Assembly (NCBI RefSeq): GCF_030160715.1
Contig: NZ_BSOW01000007.1
Span: 124,001 to 188,000 of the forward strand
Direction: 5' to 3'
From: Bradyrhizobium iriomotense
GTDB lineage: Bacteria > Pseudomonadota > Alphaproteobacteria > Rhizobiales > Xanthobacteraceae
Length of the DNA stretch: 64,000 bases
The number at the start of each line of letters is the position of its first letter. Position 1 is the stretch's first letter. The notes below the pieces were generated by a model. The model was given only the letters and a program-made list of their open reading frames with translations. It had not been told where the DNA came from and did not search any database. This document shows, piece after piece, positions 25,218-33,484 of this stretch. The position numbers and the translations under genes are program-made.

Positions 25218-26080
25218 TGAAGACGCGCTCCGCAATCTGGCTCGGCTCCGCGCTCTTCGCGCTCACGGCGCTCGGCTTCACCGCGCAGCGCGTGATCGCT
25301 GCCGACAAGATCGATCCCGCCACTGAGGCCAAGGCGTTCCAGAACTTCTACTTCCAGAAGTTCCCGAACGTGAAGCACGAGGATTTCGTCAACGGTCCTT
25401 ATTCCATGAACGAGGACATGAAGCGGCAGTGGCAGGAGAAGGAGGAGTTTCCGCCTTACGAGTTCGCGCTCGACGCCGGCAAGGAGATGTTTGCGACCCC
25501 GTTCAAGAACGGCAAGACCTACGCCGACTGCTTCCCGAACGGCGGTATCGGCATCCGCCAGAACTATCCTTATTTCGACGGGAAGGAAGGCAAGGTCGTC
25601 ACGCTCGAGCTCGCGCTCAACCGCTGCCGCGCGGCCAATGGCGAAGAGCCCTATTCCTATGTCAAGGACGAGATGGCCTCGCTGACCGCCTACATGGCCT
25701 TTACCTCGCGCGGCAAGCTGATGGACATCAAGATCCCCGACGATCCGCGCGCGCTCGAGGCTTACGAGAACGGCAAGCGCTATTTCTACACGCGGCGCGG
25801 GCAGATGAACTTCTCCTGCGCGAGCTGCCATGTGCAGAGCCCGGGCGAGCGCATCCGCGCCGAGATCCTGGCGCCGGCGCTCGGCATTTTGAACGCGATG
25901 CCGATCTACCGTTCCGAATGGAGCGGCATGGGCACGACCAGCCGCCGCTTCATCACCTGCAACAGCCAGACCCGCGCGGTTCCACTGGAACCGCAGTCGG
26001 ACGAATACCGCGACGTCGAGTATTTCCTGTCCTACGTCGCCAATGGCCTGCCGATTTCCGGCCCGGGAGCGCGGCCATGA
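25217..26080 (+). CDS. soxA: Sulfur oxidation cytochrome c SoxA (monohaem type)
   Basis: A 287-residue periplasmic cytochrome with a signal peptide to about residue 29. There is one CxxCH haem motif, CASCH at 201-205, and the persulfide-ligand cysteine Cys248 in FITCNSQTRAV. The N-terminal domain carries Cys105 and Cys137 in place of the first haem of dihaem SoxA, so this is the monohaem form. With SoxX it catalyses the first step, linking thiosulfate to SoxY. A GTG three bases upstream is an alternative start. It overlaps the next gene by 4 bp. Confidence 0.95.
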   Translation: MKTRSAIWLGSALFALTALGFTAQRVIAADKIDPATEAKAFQNFYFQKFPNVKHEDFVNGPYSMNEDMKRQWQEKEEFPPYEFALDAGKEMFATPFKNGKTYADCFPNGGIGIRQNYPYFDGKEGKVVTLELALNRCRAANGEEPYSYVKDEMASLTAYMAFTSRGKLMDIKIPDDPRALEAYENGKRYFYTRRGQMNFSCASCHVQSPGERIRAEILAPALGILNAMPIYRSEWSGMGTTSRRFITCNSQTRAVPLEPQSDEYRDVEYFLSYVANGLPISGPGARP

Positions 26081-26397
26081 GCACGACGATGATCGGAATG
26101 CGATCACTCGCACTCGTGTTGCTGCTAACGGCCGCCGCAGCACCGGCGCGCGCGGCGAGCGAGGCCGACTACAAGGCCGCCTATGCCGCGGCGGAAGCCG
26201 CAGCCAGGGAAGCGGCCGGCTTGCGCAACCAGTGGACCCCGACCGTTTCGACTCTCGCCGCCGCGAAGAAAGCCGGCGATGGCGGCGATTTCGACCGTGC
26301 GGTTGCCGCCGCCAAGGAGGCCGAAGCGCTGGCGAAGGCCTCGATCTTCCAGGCGACATCGGAAAAAGAAGCCTGGAAGGCGATGGAAATCCGCTAG
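26077..26397 (+). CDS. soxK: SoxXA-binding protein, SoxK-like
   Basis: A 106-residue exported protein with a signal peptide ending near PARAAS (residue 29) and a mature part that is alanine/lysine-rich and helical, with no haem motif or cysteine. Placement directly after soxA with a 4-bp overlap, its size and its secretion match the SoxK subunit described for SoxAXK complexes, where it binds SoxXA and aids activity. The name rests mainly on context and size, since the sequence is low in complexity. Confidence 0.72.
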   Translation: MSTTMIGMRSLALVLLLTAAAAPARAASEADYKAAYAAAEAAAREAAGLRNQWTPTVSTLAAAKKAGDGGDFDRAVAAAKEAEALAKASIFQATSEKEAWKAMEIR

Positions 26398-26455
26398 ACT
26401 GGCGTTGTGGAACCTTCCGACGATCGTCGTCTTCACGGGGCGCGGAGAACTTGAG

Positions 26456-28204
26456 ATGGCCATCCGCCGCCGCGATTTCCTGAGAGCCGCAGGCGCTGCC
26501 GCCGTCACGGCCCGGCTGCCGCGGCTTGCGCGCGGCGCCGACACCACTGGCATCTACGACCTCGAACGCTTCGGCAATGCGCGCATCCTGCACATCACCG
26601 ATACGCATGCGCAGCTCAACCCGGTCTATTTCCGCGAGCCCAGCGTCAACATCGGCATCGGCGAGATGGCGGGACGGCCGCCGCATCTGGTCGGCCGCGC
26701 CTTCCTCGAGCGTTTCGGCATCCGGCCGGACAGCGCGGACGCCTATGCCTTCACCTGCTTCGAGTTCGAAAAGTCCGCGGCCCGCTTCGGCAAGCTCGGC
26801 GGCTTTGCGCATCTGAAGACGCTGATCGACCGGCTGCGCAACGACGTCGGCGAGCAGCACTCGCTGCTGCTCGACGGCGGCGACCTCTGGCAGGGCACGG
26901 GGCTCGCCAACGTCGTGCAGGGCCGTGGCATGGTCGAGATCGCCAACCTGCTCGGCATCGAGGTGATGACAGGGCATTGGGAATTCACCTATGGCGAGCA
27001 GGTGCTGCGCGACAATCTCGAGCGCTTCAAGGGCGAGTTTCTGGCGCAGAACGTCTTCCTGACTGAGGAAGCCGCGTTCAACGACGCCCAGGCCTTCGAC
27101 AAGGCCACGGGCCGGGTGTTCAAGCCCTCGACTATCAGGGAGCTCGGCGGCTATCGCGTCGCGATCATCGGCCAGGCTTTCCCCTACGTGCCGATCGCGC
27201 ATCCCAAGCGCTTCACGCCGGACTGGACCTTTGGCATCCGCGAGGAGGAGCTGCAGAAACTCGTCGACGGCTTGCGCGGCAATGACAAGGTCGATGCGGT
27301 CATCCTGCTGTCGCACAACGGCATGGACGTCGATCTGAAGCTTGCGAGCCGCGTCACCGGCATCGACGTCATCCTCGGCGGCCATACCCACGACGCCGTG
27401 CCTCAGCCCGTTGCGGTGAAGAATGCGAGCGGCACGACGCTGGTCAGCAATGCCGGCTCGAACGGAAAATTTCTCGCCGTGCTCGATCTCCAGCTCGCCA
27501 AGGGCAAGGTCAGCGATATCAGGTACCATCTGCTGCCGGTCTATTCCGAGCTGTTGAAGCCGGATCCCGCGATGGCCGAGCTGATCGGCAAGGTGCGCGC
27601 GCCGCATGTCGCCGACTGGTCGGAGAAGATTGCAACGGCCGACCGCCTGCTCTATCGACGCGGTAATTTTTCCGGCCCCATGGATGAGCTCATCTGCTCG
27701 GCGCTGCGCCGCGAGCTCGATACCGAGATCGCGCTGTCGCCTGGATTCCGCTGGGGCGTCACCGCGCTCGCCGGCCAGCCGCTCACGTTCGAGGATGTGC
27801 TGGCGGAGACCGCGATCTCCTACCCCGAGACCTATGTGCAGGAGATGACCGGCGGCCAGATCAAGGACGTGCTGGAGGACATCTGCGACAACCTCTTCAA
27901 TCCCGATCCCTACCACCAGCAGGGCGGCGACATGGTGCGCGCCGGCGGGCTCAATTACACCTGCACGCCGACGGCCGCGATCGGCAGCCGCATCTCCGCG
28001 CTCACGCTCGACGGCGGCAAGCCGCTCGAGGCGCAGCGGCGCTACAAGGTCGCGGGCTGGGCGTCGGTCAACGCCCAGCAAGGCGCGCCTGTCTGGGACG
28101 TGGTCGCAAAGTATCTGCGCTCGGGCCGGATGCCGGAGAACAGAGGCTCCGGCGTCACGCTCAGGGGCGTCGAGGATAATCCGGGAATTGCAGGACAGGG
28201 ATGA
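26456..28204 (+). CDS. soxB: Thiosulfohydrolase SoxB
   Basis: A 582-residue dimanganese hydrolase that releases sulfate from SoxY-thiosulfonate in the periplasm. The twin-arginine signal MAIRRRDFLRAAG is at the N-terminus. Metallophosphatase motifs follow: ITDTHAQ (Asp49, His51), LLDGGDLWQG, MTGHWEFTYG and GGHTHDAVP. The C-terminal 5'-nucleotidase-like substrate domain holds YVQEMTGGQIKDVLE. ATG at 26456 is chosen because the Tat signal begins there. It overlaps the following DsrE-family gene by 4 bp. Confidence 0.96.
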   Translation: MAIRRRDFLRAAGAAAVTARLPRLARGADTTGIYDLERFGNARILHITDTHAQLNPVYFREPSVNIGIGEMAGRPPHLVGRAFLERFGIRPDSADAYAFTCFEFEKSAARFGKLGGFAHLKTLIDRLRNDVGEQHSLLLDGGDLWQGTGLANVVQGRGMVEIANLLGIEVMTGHWEFTYGEQVLRDNLERFKGEFLAQNVFLTEEAAFNDAQAFDKATGRVFKPSTIRELGGYRVAIIGQAFPYVPIAHPKRFTPDWTFGIREEELQKLVDGLRGNDKVDAVILLSHNGMDVDLKLASRVTGIDVILGGHTHDAVPQPVAVKNASGTTLVSNAGSNGKFLAVLDLQLAKGKVSDIRYHLLPVYSELLKPDPAMAELIGKVRAPHVADWSEKIATADRLLYRRGNFSGPMDELICSALRRELDTEIALSPGFRWGVTALAGQPLTFEDVLAETAISYPETYVQEMTGGQIKDVLEDICDNLFNPDPYHQQGGDMVRAGGLNYTCTPTAAIGSRISALTLDGGKPLEAQRRYKVAGWASVNAQQGAPVWDVVAKYLRSGRMPENRGSGVTLRGVEDNPGIAGQG

Positions 28205-28659
28205 CGCGTTCGCCAGATTTTCGCGCGATGCTGTTGGCGCTGGTTGCCTGGGCTTGGGTGCCGCTCGCCATTGCGCAGCAAGTGCCCTTGCAGGACAAGC
28301 CGTTCGCCGAGCACAAGATCGTGCTCCAGCTCTCCGACGGAGACGCCGGGAAGCAGGCGCTGGTGCTCAGCGTCGCCAACAATCTCCTGAAGGCCTATGA
28401 CCCCGACAAGGTCGCGATCGAGGTGGTGGCGTTCGGTCCGGGCATCGACCTCCTGCTCGGCGCCAACGACCACCGCAAGCAGGTCGAGAGCCTGATCGCC
28501 CAGGGCGTCCGCTTCGACATCTGCCTCAACACCGTCGACACGATCGAGCGCGAAACCGGCCGGCGGCCGGACTTCATCGCCTCCGCGACACCGGTGCAGG
28601 TCGGGGTCGGCCAGATCCTGTTCCTGACCGAGAATGGCTACACGCTGGTGCGGCCGTGA
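28201..28659 (+). CDS. Secreted DsrE-family protein
   Basis: A 152-residue protein with a signal peptide (residues 1-25) and a DsrE/DsrF-like fold: KIVLQLSDGDAGKQALVLSVANN at the start of the domain and VEVVAFGPGIDLLL after it. A single cysteine lies in RFDICLNTVD. Cytoplasmic DsrE proteins transfer sulfane sulfur; this one is predicted periplasmic. Being the last gene of the sox run, with a 4-bp overlap to soxB, it may accept or deliver sulfur for the Sox cycle. That role is inferred from position. Confidence 0.85.
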   Translation: MTRSPDFRAMLLALVAWAWVPLAIAQQVPLQDKPFAEHKIVLQLSDGDAGKQALVLSVANNLLKAYDPDKVAIEVVAFGPGIDLLLGANDHRKQVESLIAQGVRFDICLNTVDTIERETGRRPDFIASATPVQVGVGQILFLTENGYTLVRP

Positions 28660-28731
28660 CCCACCCAGGCATCATTCGGGGACGGTCCGCAAGACCGAAC
28701 CGGAATTCGTGGCACGTCCCCGCAACTCACT

Positions 28732-28838
28732 CGCTGTCATCGCCCGCGAAGGCGGGCGATCCAGTATTCCAGAGACAGCGAGAGGTACGGAGGAGCCGCG
28801 GCGTACTGGATTCCCCGCTTTCGCGGGGAATGACAGCG
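28732..28838. repeat. Palindromic intergenic element, family E
   Basis: CGCTGTCAT...ATGACAGCG ends, with CGCCCGCGAAGGCGGGCGA and CCCCGCTTTCGCGGGG hairpins inside. It occupies much of the 362-bp gap 28660-29021. The rest of that gap is the AT-rich stretch at 28911-28993 and nothing else recognisable. Confidence 0.75.
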
Positions 28839-28910
28839 GCAGGTTAGGCGGCGCTATAGCGTCCATAACCGCTCTGATTCCGGGTTCGGTCCAGCGGACC
28901 TACCCCGCAA

Positions 28911-28993
28911 TCATAGTTACGTAAAATAATAATCCCTATTTTCCCCATCATGCAGTGAATTACTTCTCTTTCAGCCCGGCATCGTAGTATGAT
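28911..28993 (+). promoter_or_regulatory. AT-rich upstream region of the persulfide dioxygenase gene
   Basis: A local AT-rich island unusual in this GC-rich window, with the palindrome TTACGTAA at 28917-28924 followed by AATAATAAT, and a possible -10 box TATGAT at 28988-28993, 29 bp before the start codon. No -35 box is evident. Promoter assignment is tentative. Confidence 0.3.
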
Positions 28994-29021
28994 TTGTAAT
29001 CACCTCGTGCCGGGGTCTGCC

Positions 29022-30062
29022 ATGATCTTTCGCCAATTGTTCGACAGCGTTTCGGGGACCTACAGCTATTTGCTGGCCAGCCGCGCCGGCGGCGAGGCGC
29101 TGATCCTCGATCCCGTGCTGGAGAAGGTCGACCGCTACTGCCAATTGCTGCGCGAGCTCGACCTCAAGCTGGTCAAGGCCGTCGACACCCACCTGCATGC
29201 CGACCACGTCACCGGCCTCGGCGAGCTGCGCGACCGCACCCACTGCATGACCATCATGGGCGACCAGAGCAAAGCCGACGTGGTGGCGATGCGGGTCTCC
29301 GACGGCGACAAGGTGACGATCGAAGGCATGTCGCTCGACGTGATGTACACGCCCGGCCACACCGACGATTCCTACTCCTATCTCATGGGCGACCGCGTCT
29401 TCACCGGCGACACGCTGCTGATCCGCGGCACCGGCCGCACCGACTTCCAGAACGGCTCTTCGCGCGCACAATACGATTCGATCTTCAATCGCCTGCTCAA
29501 GCTGCCGGAGGAGACGCTGGTCTTCCCCGCGCATGACTACAAGGGCGACACCGTCTCCACCATCGGCGAGGAGAAGCGCTACAATCCGCGCCTCCAGGTG
29601 CGCTCGGTCGACGAATATATCGAGCTGATGGCCAATCTGAAGCTGCCCAATCCGAAGATGATGGATGTGGCAGTGCCAGCCAACATGCATGTCGGCCTGC
29701 ATCAGGAGGAATTGGAGAAGGAAGGCCGCGCGCTGAGCGCCGTCGACGCCATCCGCGCACTCGGCCGGCCCGACATCCTGCTGGTCGATCTGCGCGAGAC
29801 TAATGAGCGCGCCAAGCACGGCATGCTCGAGGGCGCGCTGCATGCGCCCTATCCGTCGATCGAGGAGAGCCTGAAGCCCGGCGGCATGTTGCGCGAGGTG
29901 GCGGCCGCCACCGGCCGCCGCGTCCTGTTCTTCTGCGCCTTCGGCGAGCGCTCGGCGATGGCGGTTGCGGCCGCGAAACAGGCCGGGCTCGCCAACACCG
30001 CGCATATCGCCGGCGGCATCGACGCCTGGAAGAAGGCGGGCGGGCCGGTGGTGCGGACCTGA
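29022..30062 (+). CDS. Persulfide dioxygenase (ETHE1-like) fused to rhodanese
   Basis: A 346-residue cytoplasmic protein. The N-terminal metallo-beta-lactamase domain (1-230) has the ETHE1 pattern: HLHADH at 57-62, His113 in TPGHTDD, Asp130 in FTGDTLLIRGTGRTDF and His171 in PAHDYKG. In that family one iron oxidises glutathione persulfide to sulfite. The C-terminal rhodanese domain (about 245-346) has an active-site loop CAFGERSAM with Cys305, so sulfur can pass between thiosulfate and persulfide. ATG at 29022 is chosen over an upstream ATG at 28989 by domain start. It follows the sox genes on the same strand and supplies a cytoplasmic branch of sulfane-sulfur oxidation. Confidence 0.92.
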   Translation: MIFRQLFDSVSGTYSYLLASRAGGEALILDPVLEKVDRYCQLLRELDLKLVKAVDTHLHADHVTGLGELRDRTHCMTIMGDQSKADVVAMRVSDGDKVTIEGMSLDVMYTPGHTDDSYSYLMGDRVFTGDTLLIRGTGRTDFQNGSSRAQYDSIFNRLLKLPEETLVFPAHDYKGDTVSTIGEEKRYNPRLQVRSVDEYIELMANLKLPNPKMMDVAVPANMHVGLHQEELEKEGRALSAVDAIRALGRPDILLVDLRETNERAKHGMLEGALHAPYPSIEESLKPGGMLREVAAATGRRVLFFCAFGERSAMAVAAAKQAGLANTAHIAGGIDAWKKAGGPVVRT

Positions 30063-30114
30063 CGTCCTCGTCGCGGCTTGAGATACGTCAGAAACCGCCC
30101 ACATGTTCCGGCTA

Positions 30115-30163
30115 GAGCATGATCCGGAAAAGTGCGAAGTGGTTTTCCGAAAAGATCATGCTC
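30115..30163. repeat. Short palindrome, family G copy 1
   Basis: GAGCATGATC and its complement at the ends, with CGGAAAA / TTTTCCG inside. It lies 53 bp after the dioxygenase stop and is a possible terminator. A degenerate relative is at 63333-63404. Confidence 0.65.
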
Positions 30164-30246
30164 AAACCTAGACCTGGCGCGATGACGATTCGTCCCGATC
30201 TCATCGCGCTATGGGATCGATGACGCATCACCATCCGGATACAGCC

Positions 30247-30414
30247 ATGGCCAAGACCGGCAAGACGATCGAACCGCCCAAGAAGGCCGACGACAAGGCG
30301 AAGAAGCCACCGCCGCCACGCGACACCGACAACGATGACGATGACGATGACGATGACGGCGACATCGCCACACCGAAGCGTGATCGCTACGGTAACGACG
30401 ACGAACCGCTGTGA
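30247..30414 (+). CDS. Small highly charged protein, 55 aa
   Basis: A small frame with a lysine/proline-rich first half (MAKTGKTIEPPKKAD) and a poly-aspartate run of eight residues, probably disordered. The run comes from a GAT/GAC-type six-base repeat, so slippage is possible. In-frame ATGs at 30211 and 30220 are alternative starts. A hairpin GGAGGC-ATCAC-GCCTCC follows. No homologue is recognised. The opposite-strand frame here would be a poly-Val/Ile artefact. Confidence 0.45.
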   Translation: MAKTGKTIEPPKKADDKAKKPPPPRDTDNDDDDDDDDGDIATPKRDRYGNDDEPL

Positions 30415-30498
30415 GCGGTGGAATGCTGTGCGGGCTTTGAACGCACGCGCTAGCAACGTTCTCCGCCGTCGTCCTGGCTTTCGCCAAAACCACATTGG

Positions 30499-30517
30499 GG
30501 AGGCATCACGCCTCCTT
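30499..30517 (+). terminator. Hairpin after the small acidic frame
   Basis: GGAGGC-ATCAC-GCCTCC followed by TT, 85 bp after the stop of the 55-residue frame and about 100 bp before the next gene. Weak but well-formed. Confidence 0.45.
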
Positions 30518-30616
30518 ACCCACACCGCACTACCTGCCATGCGCCGGCATTCATGGACAAATAACCGCTCGCGCCGATAGTTTGCGCTCCCGCAAAGGGA
30601 GTGAAACGGAACTGCG

Positions 30617-31825
30617 ATGGCCGACGTTCTCGCCGCACCGCAACAGGGGAAGACCGACAGCGCGCTGCGCACGCTGACGGGTATTTCGATCGCGCATTGG
30701 GTCAGCCATTTCCATCTGCTGGTCCTGCCGATGCTGTTTCCGTTCCTCAAAAGCCAGCTCGGCGTCGGCTATATCGAGCTCGGCTTCGCACTCACCGTAT
30801 CTGCGGTGGTGTCCGGCCTGACGCAGGCGCCGACCGGCTACCTCGTCGACCATTTTGGCGCGCGAAAAATATTGCTGACGGGGCTTGTGATCGGCGGGCT
30901 GTCGCTGGTGCTGCTCGGCCTGCATCTGAGCTACGCCTCGCTGATCATCTGCGCGGTGCTGCTCGGGCTTGCCAACAGCGTCTATCATCCAGCCGATTAC
31001 GCGATCCTCGCCGAGCACATGGACGAGGCGCGGATGGGCCGCGCCTTCTCGGTTCACACCTTCGCCGGCTATCTCGGTGGCGCAGTGGCACCGGCGATCG
31101 TCGCCGCTCTCGTCACGGTCTCGGGCGGCACCGGCGCGCTGATCGCATCGGGCGCGATCGGCGTGCTCTGCGCGCTTCTGCTCATCGTGATGAACATTCC
31201 CGACGCCGGCGCGCACAGGAAGAAGCCGGGAAACGAAACCGCACCAAAACAGGCGGTGATCACGCCGGCGCTGATCATGCTGACCGCGCTGTTCATGCTG
31301 CTCAACCTGTCGGCTGCCGGCATCAACAATTTCGGCGTGGTCGCGCTGATGAGCGGCTATGCCGCCTCCTACTCCACCGCCAATGTCGCGCTGACGGCAT
31401 TTTTGGGGGCAGGCGCAGTCGGCGTGCTCGCGGGCGGCCTCCTCGCGGACCGCACCGAACGCCATGGCCAGCTCGCTGCCGCCTGTTTCGCCGCGAACGC
31501 CGCGATCGTTCTCCTGATTGCGCTCGTCGCACTGCCCGGCTTGCTGCTGACCGTTGCGATGACAATTGCCGGCTTCCTCTCCGGCGTGATCGCGCCTTCG
31601 CGCGACATGCTGGTGCGCAATGCGGCGCCTGCGGGCGCCGCGGGGCGTGCCTTCGGCATCGTCTCCACCGGCTTCAACCTCGGCGGCATCATCAGCCCGC
31701 TGCTGTTCGGCTGGATCATGGACCAGAATGCGCCGCACTGGGTGTTCGGCGCGTCGGTGGCGTTCATGGTCGCCACGGTGTTTCTGTCGCTGCTGACGGA
31801 GCGGCGGCCGGAAGGCAGCAAGTAG
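30617..31825 (+). CDS. MFS transporter (Fsr-like efflux type)
   Basis: A 402-residue inner-membrane protein with about 12 spans. The N-terminus ISIAHWVSHFHLLVLPMLFPFL and the loop YLVDHFGARKILLTG resemble the fosmidomycin-resistance subfamily of drug efflux carriers. A charged cytoplasmic loop near residues 195-210 separates the two halves. GGAAC lies shortly before the ATG. Convergent with a second MFS gene across a palindromic element. Substrate unknown. Confidence 0.88.
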   Translation: MADVLAAPQQGKTDSALRTLTGISIAHWVSHFHLLVLPMLFPFLKSQLGVGYIELGFALTVSAVVSGLTQAPTGYLVDHFGARKILLTGLVIGGLSLVLLGLHLSYASLIICAVLLGLANSVYHPADYAILAEHMDEARMGRAFSVHTFAGYLGGAVAPAIVAALVTVSGGTGALIASGAIGVLCALLLIVMNIPDAGAHRKKPGNETAPKQAVITPALIMLTALFMLLNLSAAGINNFGVVALMSGYAASYSTANVALTAFLGAGAVGVLAGGLLADRTERHGQLAAACFAANAAIVLLIALVALPGLLLTVAMTIAGFLSGVIAPSRDMLVRNAAPAGAAGRAFGIVSTGFNLGGIISPLLFGWIMDQNAPHWVFGASVAFMVATVFLSLLTERRPEGSK

Positions 31826-31837
31826 CGCATCTCCGAC

Positions 31838-31957
31838 GTCGTCCTGGCAAAAGCCAGGACCATTACCCCGAATGTCAGTTGTTGAAGCACGCTGGGGCGA
31901 CCAGCGTGCCAATTCCGTTGTCCTGTGGCTATGGGTCCTGGCCTTCGCCAGGACGAC
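31838..31957. repeat. Palindromic intergenic element, family B copy 2
   Basis: GTCGTCCTGGC...GCCAGGACGAC with internal pair CAGGACCATTA / ATGGGTCCTGG. It sits between two convergent MFS genes and may terminate both. Confidence 0.8.
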
Positions 31958-31981
31958 AACGGTGATTGAGGCGCGCGCCGA

Positions 31982-33325
31982 CTACGTCGGCGACACCACG
32001 CCCTTCAGTGCGCCGGCCTGTGCGGCGGTGCCGCGGGTCAGCCTTGCCTTTTCCGTGTTCGGCCACAGCAGCAGCAGGCCGAGCACCCCGGAGCCGATCA
32101 TGACCACGGCGTTGATGGTGAAGCCGGTCATGTAGCCGTCGATCGTCGAGCCGGCGCGCTGGATCACGCTGCCCATCACGACCGGGGCGATGATGCCGGC
32201 GAGCGTGTAGAGCGCGCCGTAGATCGCGATGACGGCGCCGCGCTGCGAAGCCGGAGTGAACTCACCGAGCATTGGCGGGCAGACGACGTAGATCGCCCCG
32301 CACAGGCCCGAGCCGACCACGAGCGCGGCGATCTGCAAGCCCGCACCTTGCACGTGCGACATCATCGCGAGGATCAGACCGCCGAGCACCAGTGGCACCG
32401 AGCCGAGAACGCCGCGGGCGATCCGCGTAGTCACCCCACGCGCCATCATCACCTGCGAGATCCAGCCGGTAAGAATGACGATGGTGGCGCCGAATACCCA
32501 GGGCAGGATCGAAACGAAGCCCGCATCGGTTTGCGAGAAGCCAAGCCCCTTGACGATGAAGGGCGTGAACCAGGTGAGCCCGAGCGACAGCGCCCAATAG
32601 GCGCCGAAGGTCGCCGCCACACAGCCGATGAAGGTGCGCGAGGTGAGAAGCTGGAGATAGGGGATCTTCGGCTCGCTGACTGCCAGCGCCTGCGTATCCT
32701 CCAGCGGCCCTTCCTTGCCGAGCGCGAGCCAGGCCGCGACCCAGATCAGGCCGACGACGCCGAGCGCGCCGAAGGCGTAGTGCCAGGAATGATTGACGAT
32801 GACCCAGTTGAGCGCCGGCACCGCGAGGATGACGCCGAAGGCGGAGCCCTGCGTCAGGATCGCGGTCGGCAGCGCGCGCTTCTCGTCCGGGAACCATTTG
32901 TAGATCGCGTGGACTGCGACCGAGAAGGCCGGGCCCTCGCCCGCGCCGAGCACGATGCGGCAAATCAGGAGCGTGGTGAAGCTGACGGCGCCGACCATCG
33001 GAAATTGCGCCAGCGCCCAGATCACCGCCAGCGTCAAGAGCACCCAGCGCGTCGCCACCTTGTTGACGATGAAGCCGACCACGATGGCCGAGATCGAGAA
33101 CAGGAAGAAGAAGCTTGATCCGAGCAGGCCGAACTGCTCCGGCTCGAGCTTCAGGTCGGTCATGATGGGCACGCCGGCGAGACCCACGACGATCTTGTCG
33201 GCGAAATTCACCACCATGAAGAGAAACAGGAGAAAGGTGACGGTCCAGGCGCCCTTTGGTGTTTCCTTGGGCGTTGCCTTGGCCGTCGTGCTGCCCGCCG
33301 CTTTGGGCGTTCCCTGAGCGCTCAT
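31982..33325 (-). CDS. MFS transporter (anion:cation symporter type)
   Basis: A 447-residue protein with about 12 membrane spans after a 25-residue cytoplasmic leader rich in alanine, threonine and lysine. Features such as MVVNFADKIVVGLAGVPIM in span 1 and RIVLGAGEGPAFSVAVHAIY in span 4 match the ACS family that imports organic acids, for example hexuronates. ATG at 33325 is chosen because GGGGAGAG lies 3-10 bp upstream; an ATG 30 bp further upstream is less supported. Substrate unknown. Confidence 0.9.
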   Translation of the reverse strand: MSAQGTPKAAGSTTAKATPKETPKGAWTVTFLLFLFMVVNFADKIVVGLAGVPIMTDLKLEPEQFGLLGSSFFFLFSISAIVVGFIVNKVATRWVLLTLAVIWALAQFPMVGAVSFTTLLICRIVLGAGEGPAFSVAVHAIYKWFPDEKRALPTAILTQGSAFGVILAVPALNWVIVNHSWHYAFGALGVVGLIWVAAWLALGKEGPLEDTQALAVSEPKIPYLQLLTSRTFIGCVAATFGAYWALSLGLTWFTPFIVKGLGFSQTDAGFVSILPWVFGATIVILTGWISQVMMARGVTTRIARGVLGSVPLVLGGLILAMMSHVQGAGLQIAALVVGSGLCGAIYVVCPPMLGEFTPASQRGAVIAIYGALYTLAGIIAPVVMGSVIQRAGSTIDGYMTGFTINAVVMIGSGVLGLLLLWPNTEKARLTRGTAAQAGALKGVVSPT

Positions 33326-33484
33326 ATCTCTCCCCGTCTTGTCGTTTTTCGGCACTTTTGATTTGGCCGTCTTGTTTAGCCGTCTTGGGAGCTAACAACG
33401 GCTTGAACGGCAACGCAACCCCGCCATTTCCGCATCAACTGTGCTACGCAACATTCGAGTTAATTCCGTGCGGCGCCATTCATC

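Noticed and set aside
25112..28081. A 989-codon open frame on the minus strand across the sox genes
   Set aside because: It is antisense to soxA, soxK and soxB, which carry clear family motifs. The antisense translation is low-complexity and Arg/Ala/Asp-rich, a usual artefact of high-GC codon bias.
30112..30750. A minus-strand frame of 212 codons around the poly-aspartate gene
   Set aside because: It contains a Val/Ile dipeptide run that is simply the complement of the GAT/GAC repeat, and it crosses a palindrome and the 5' end of an MFS gene.
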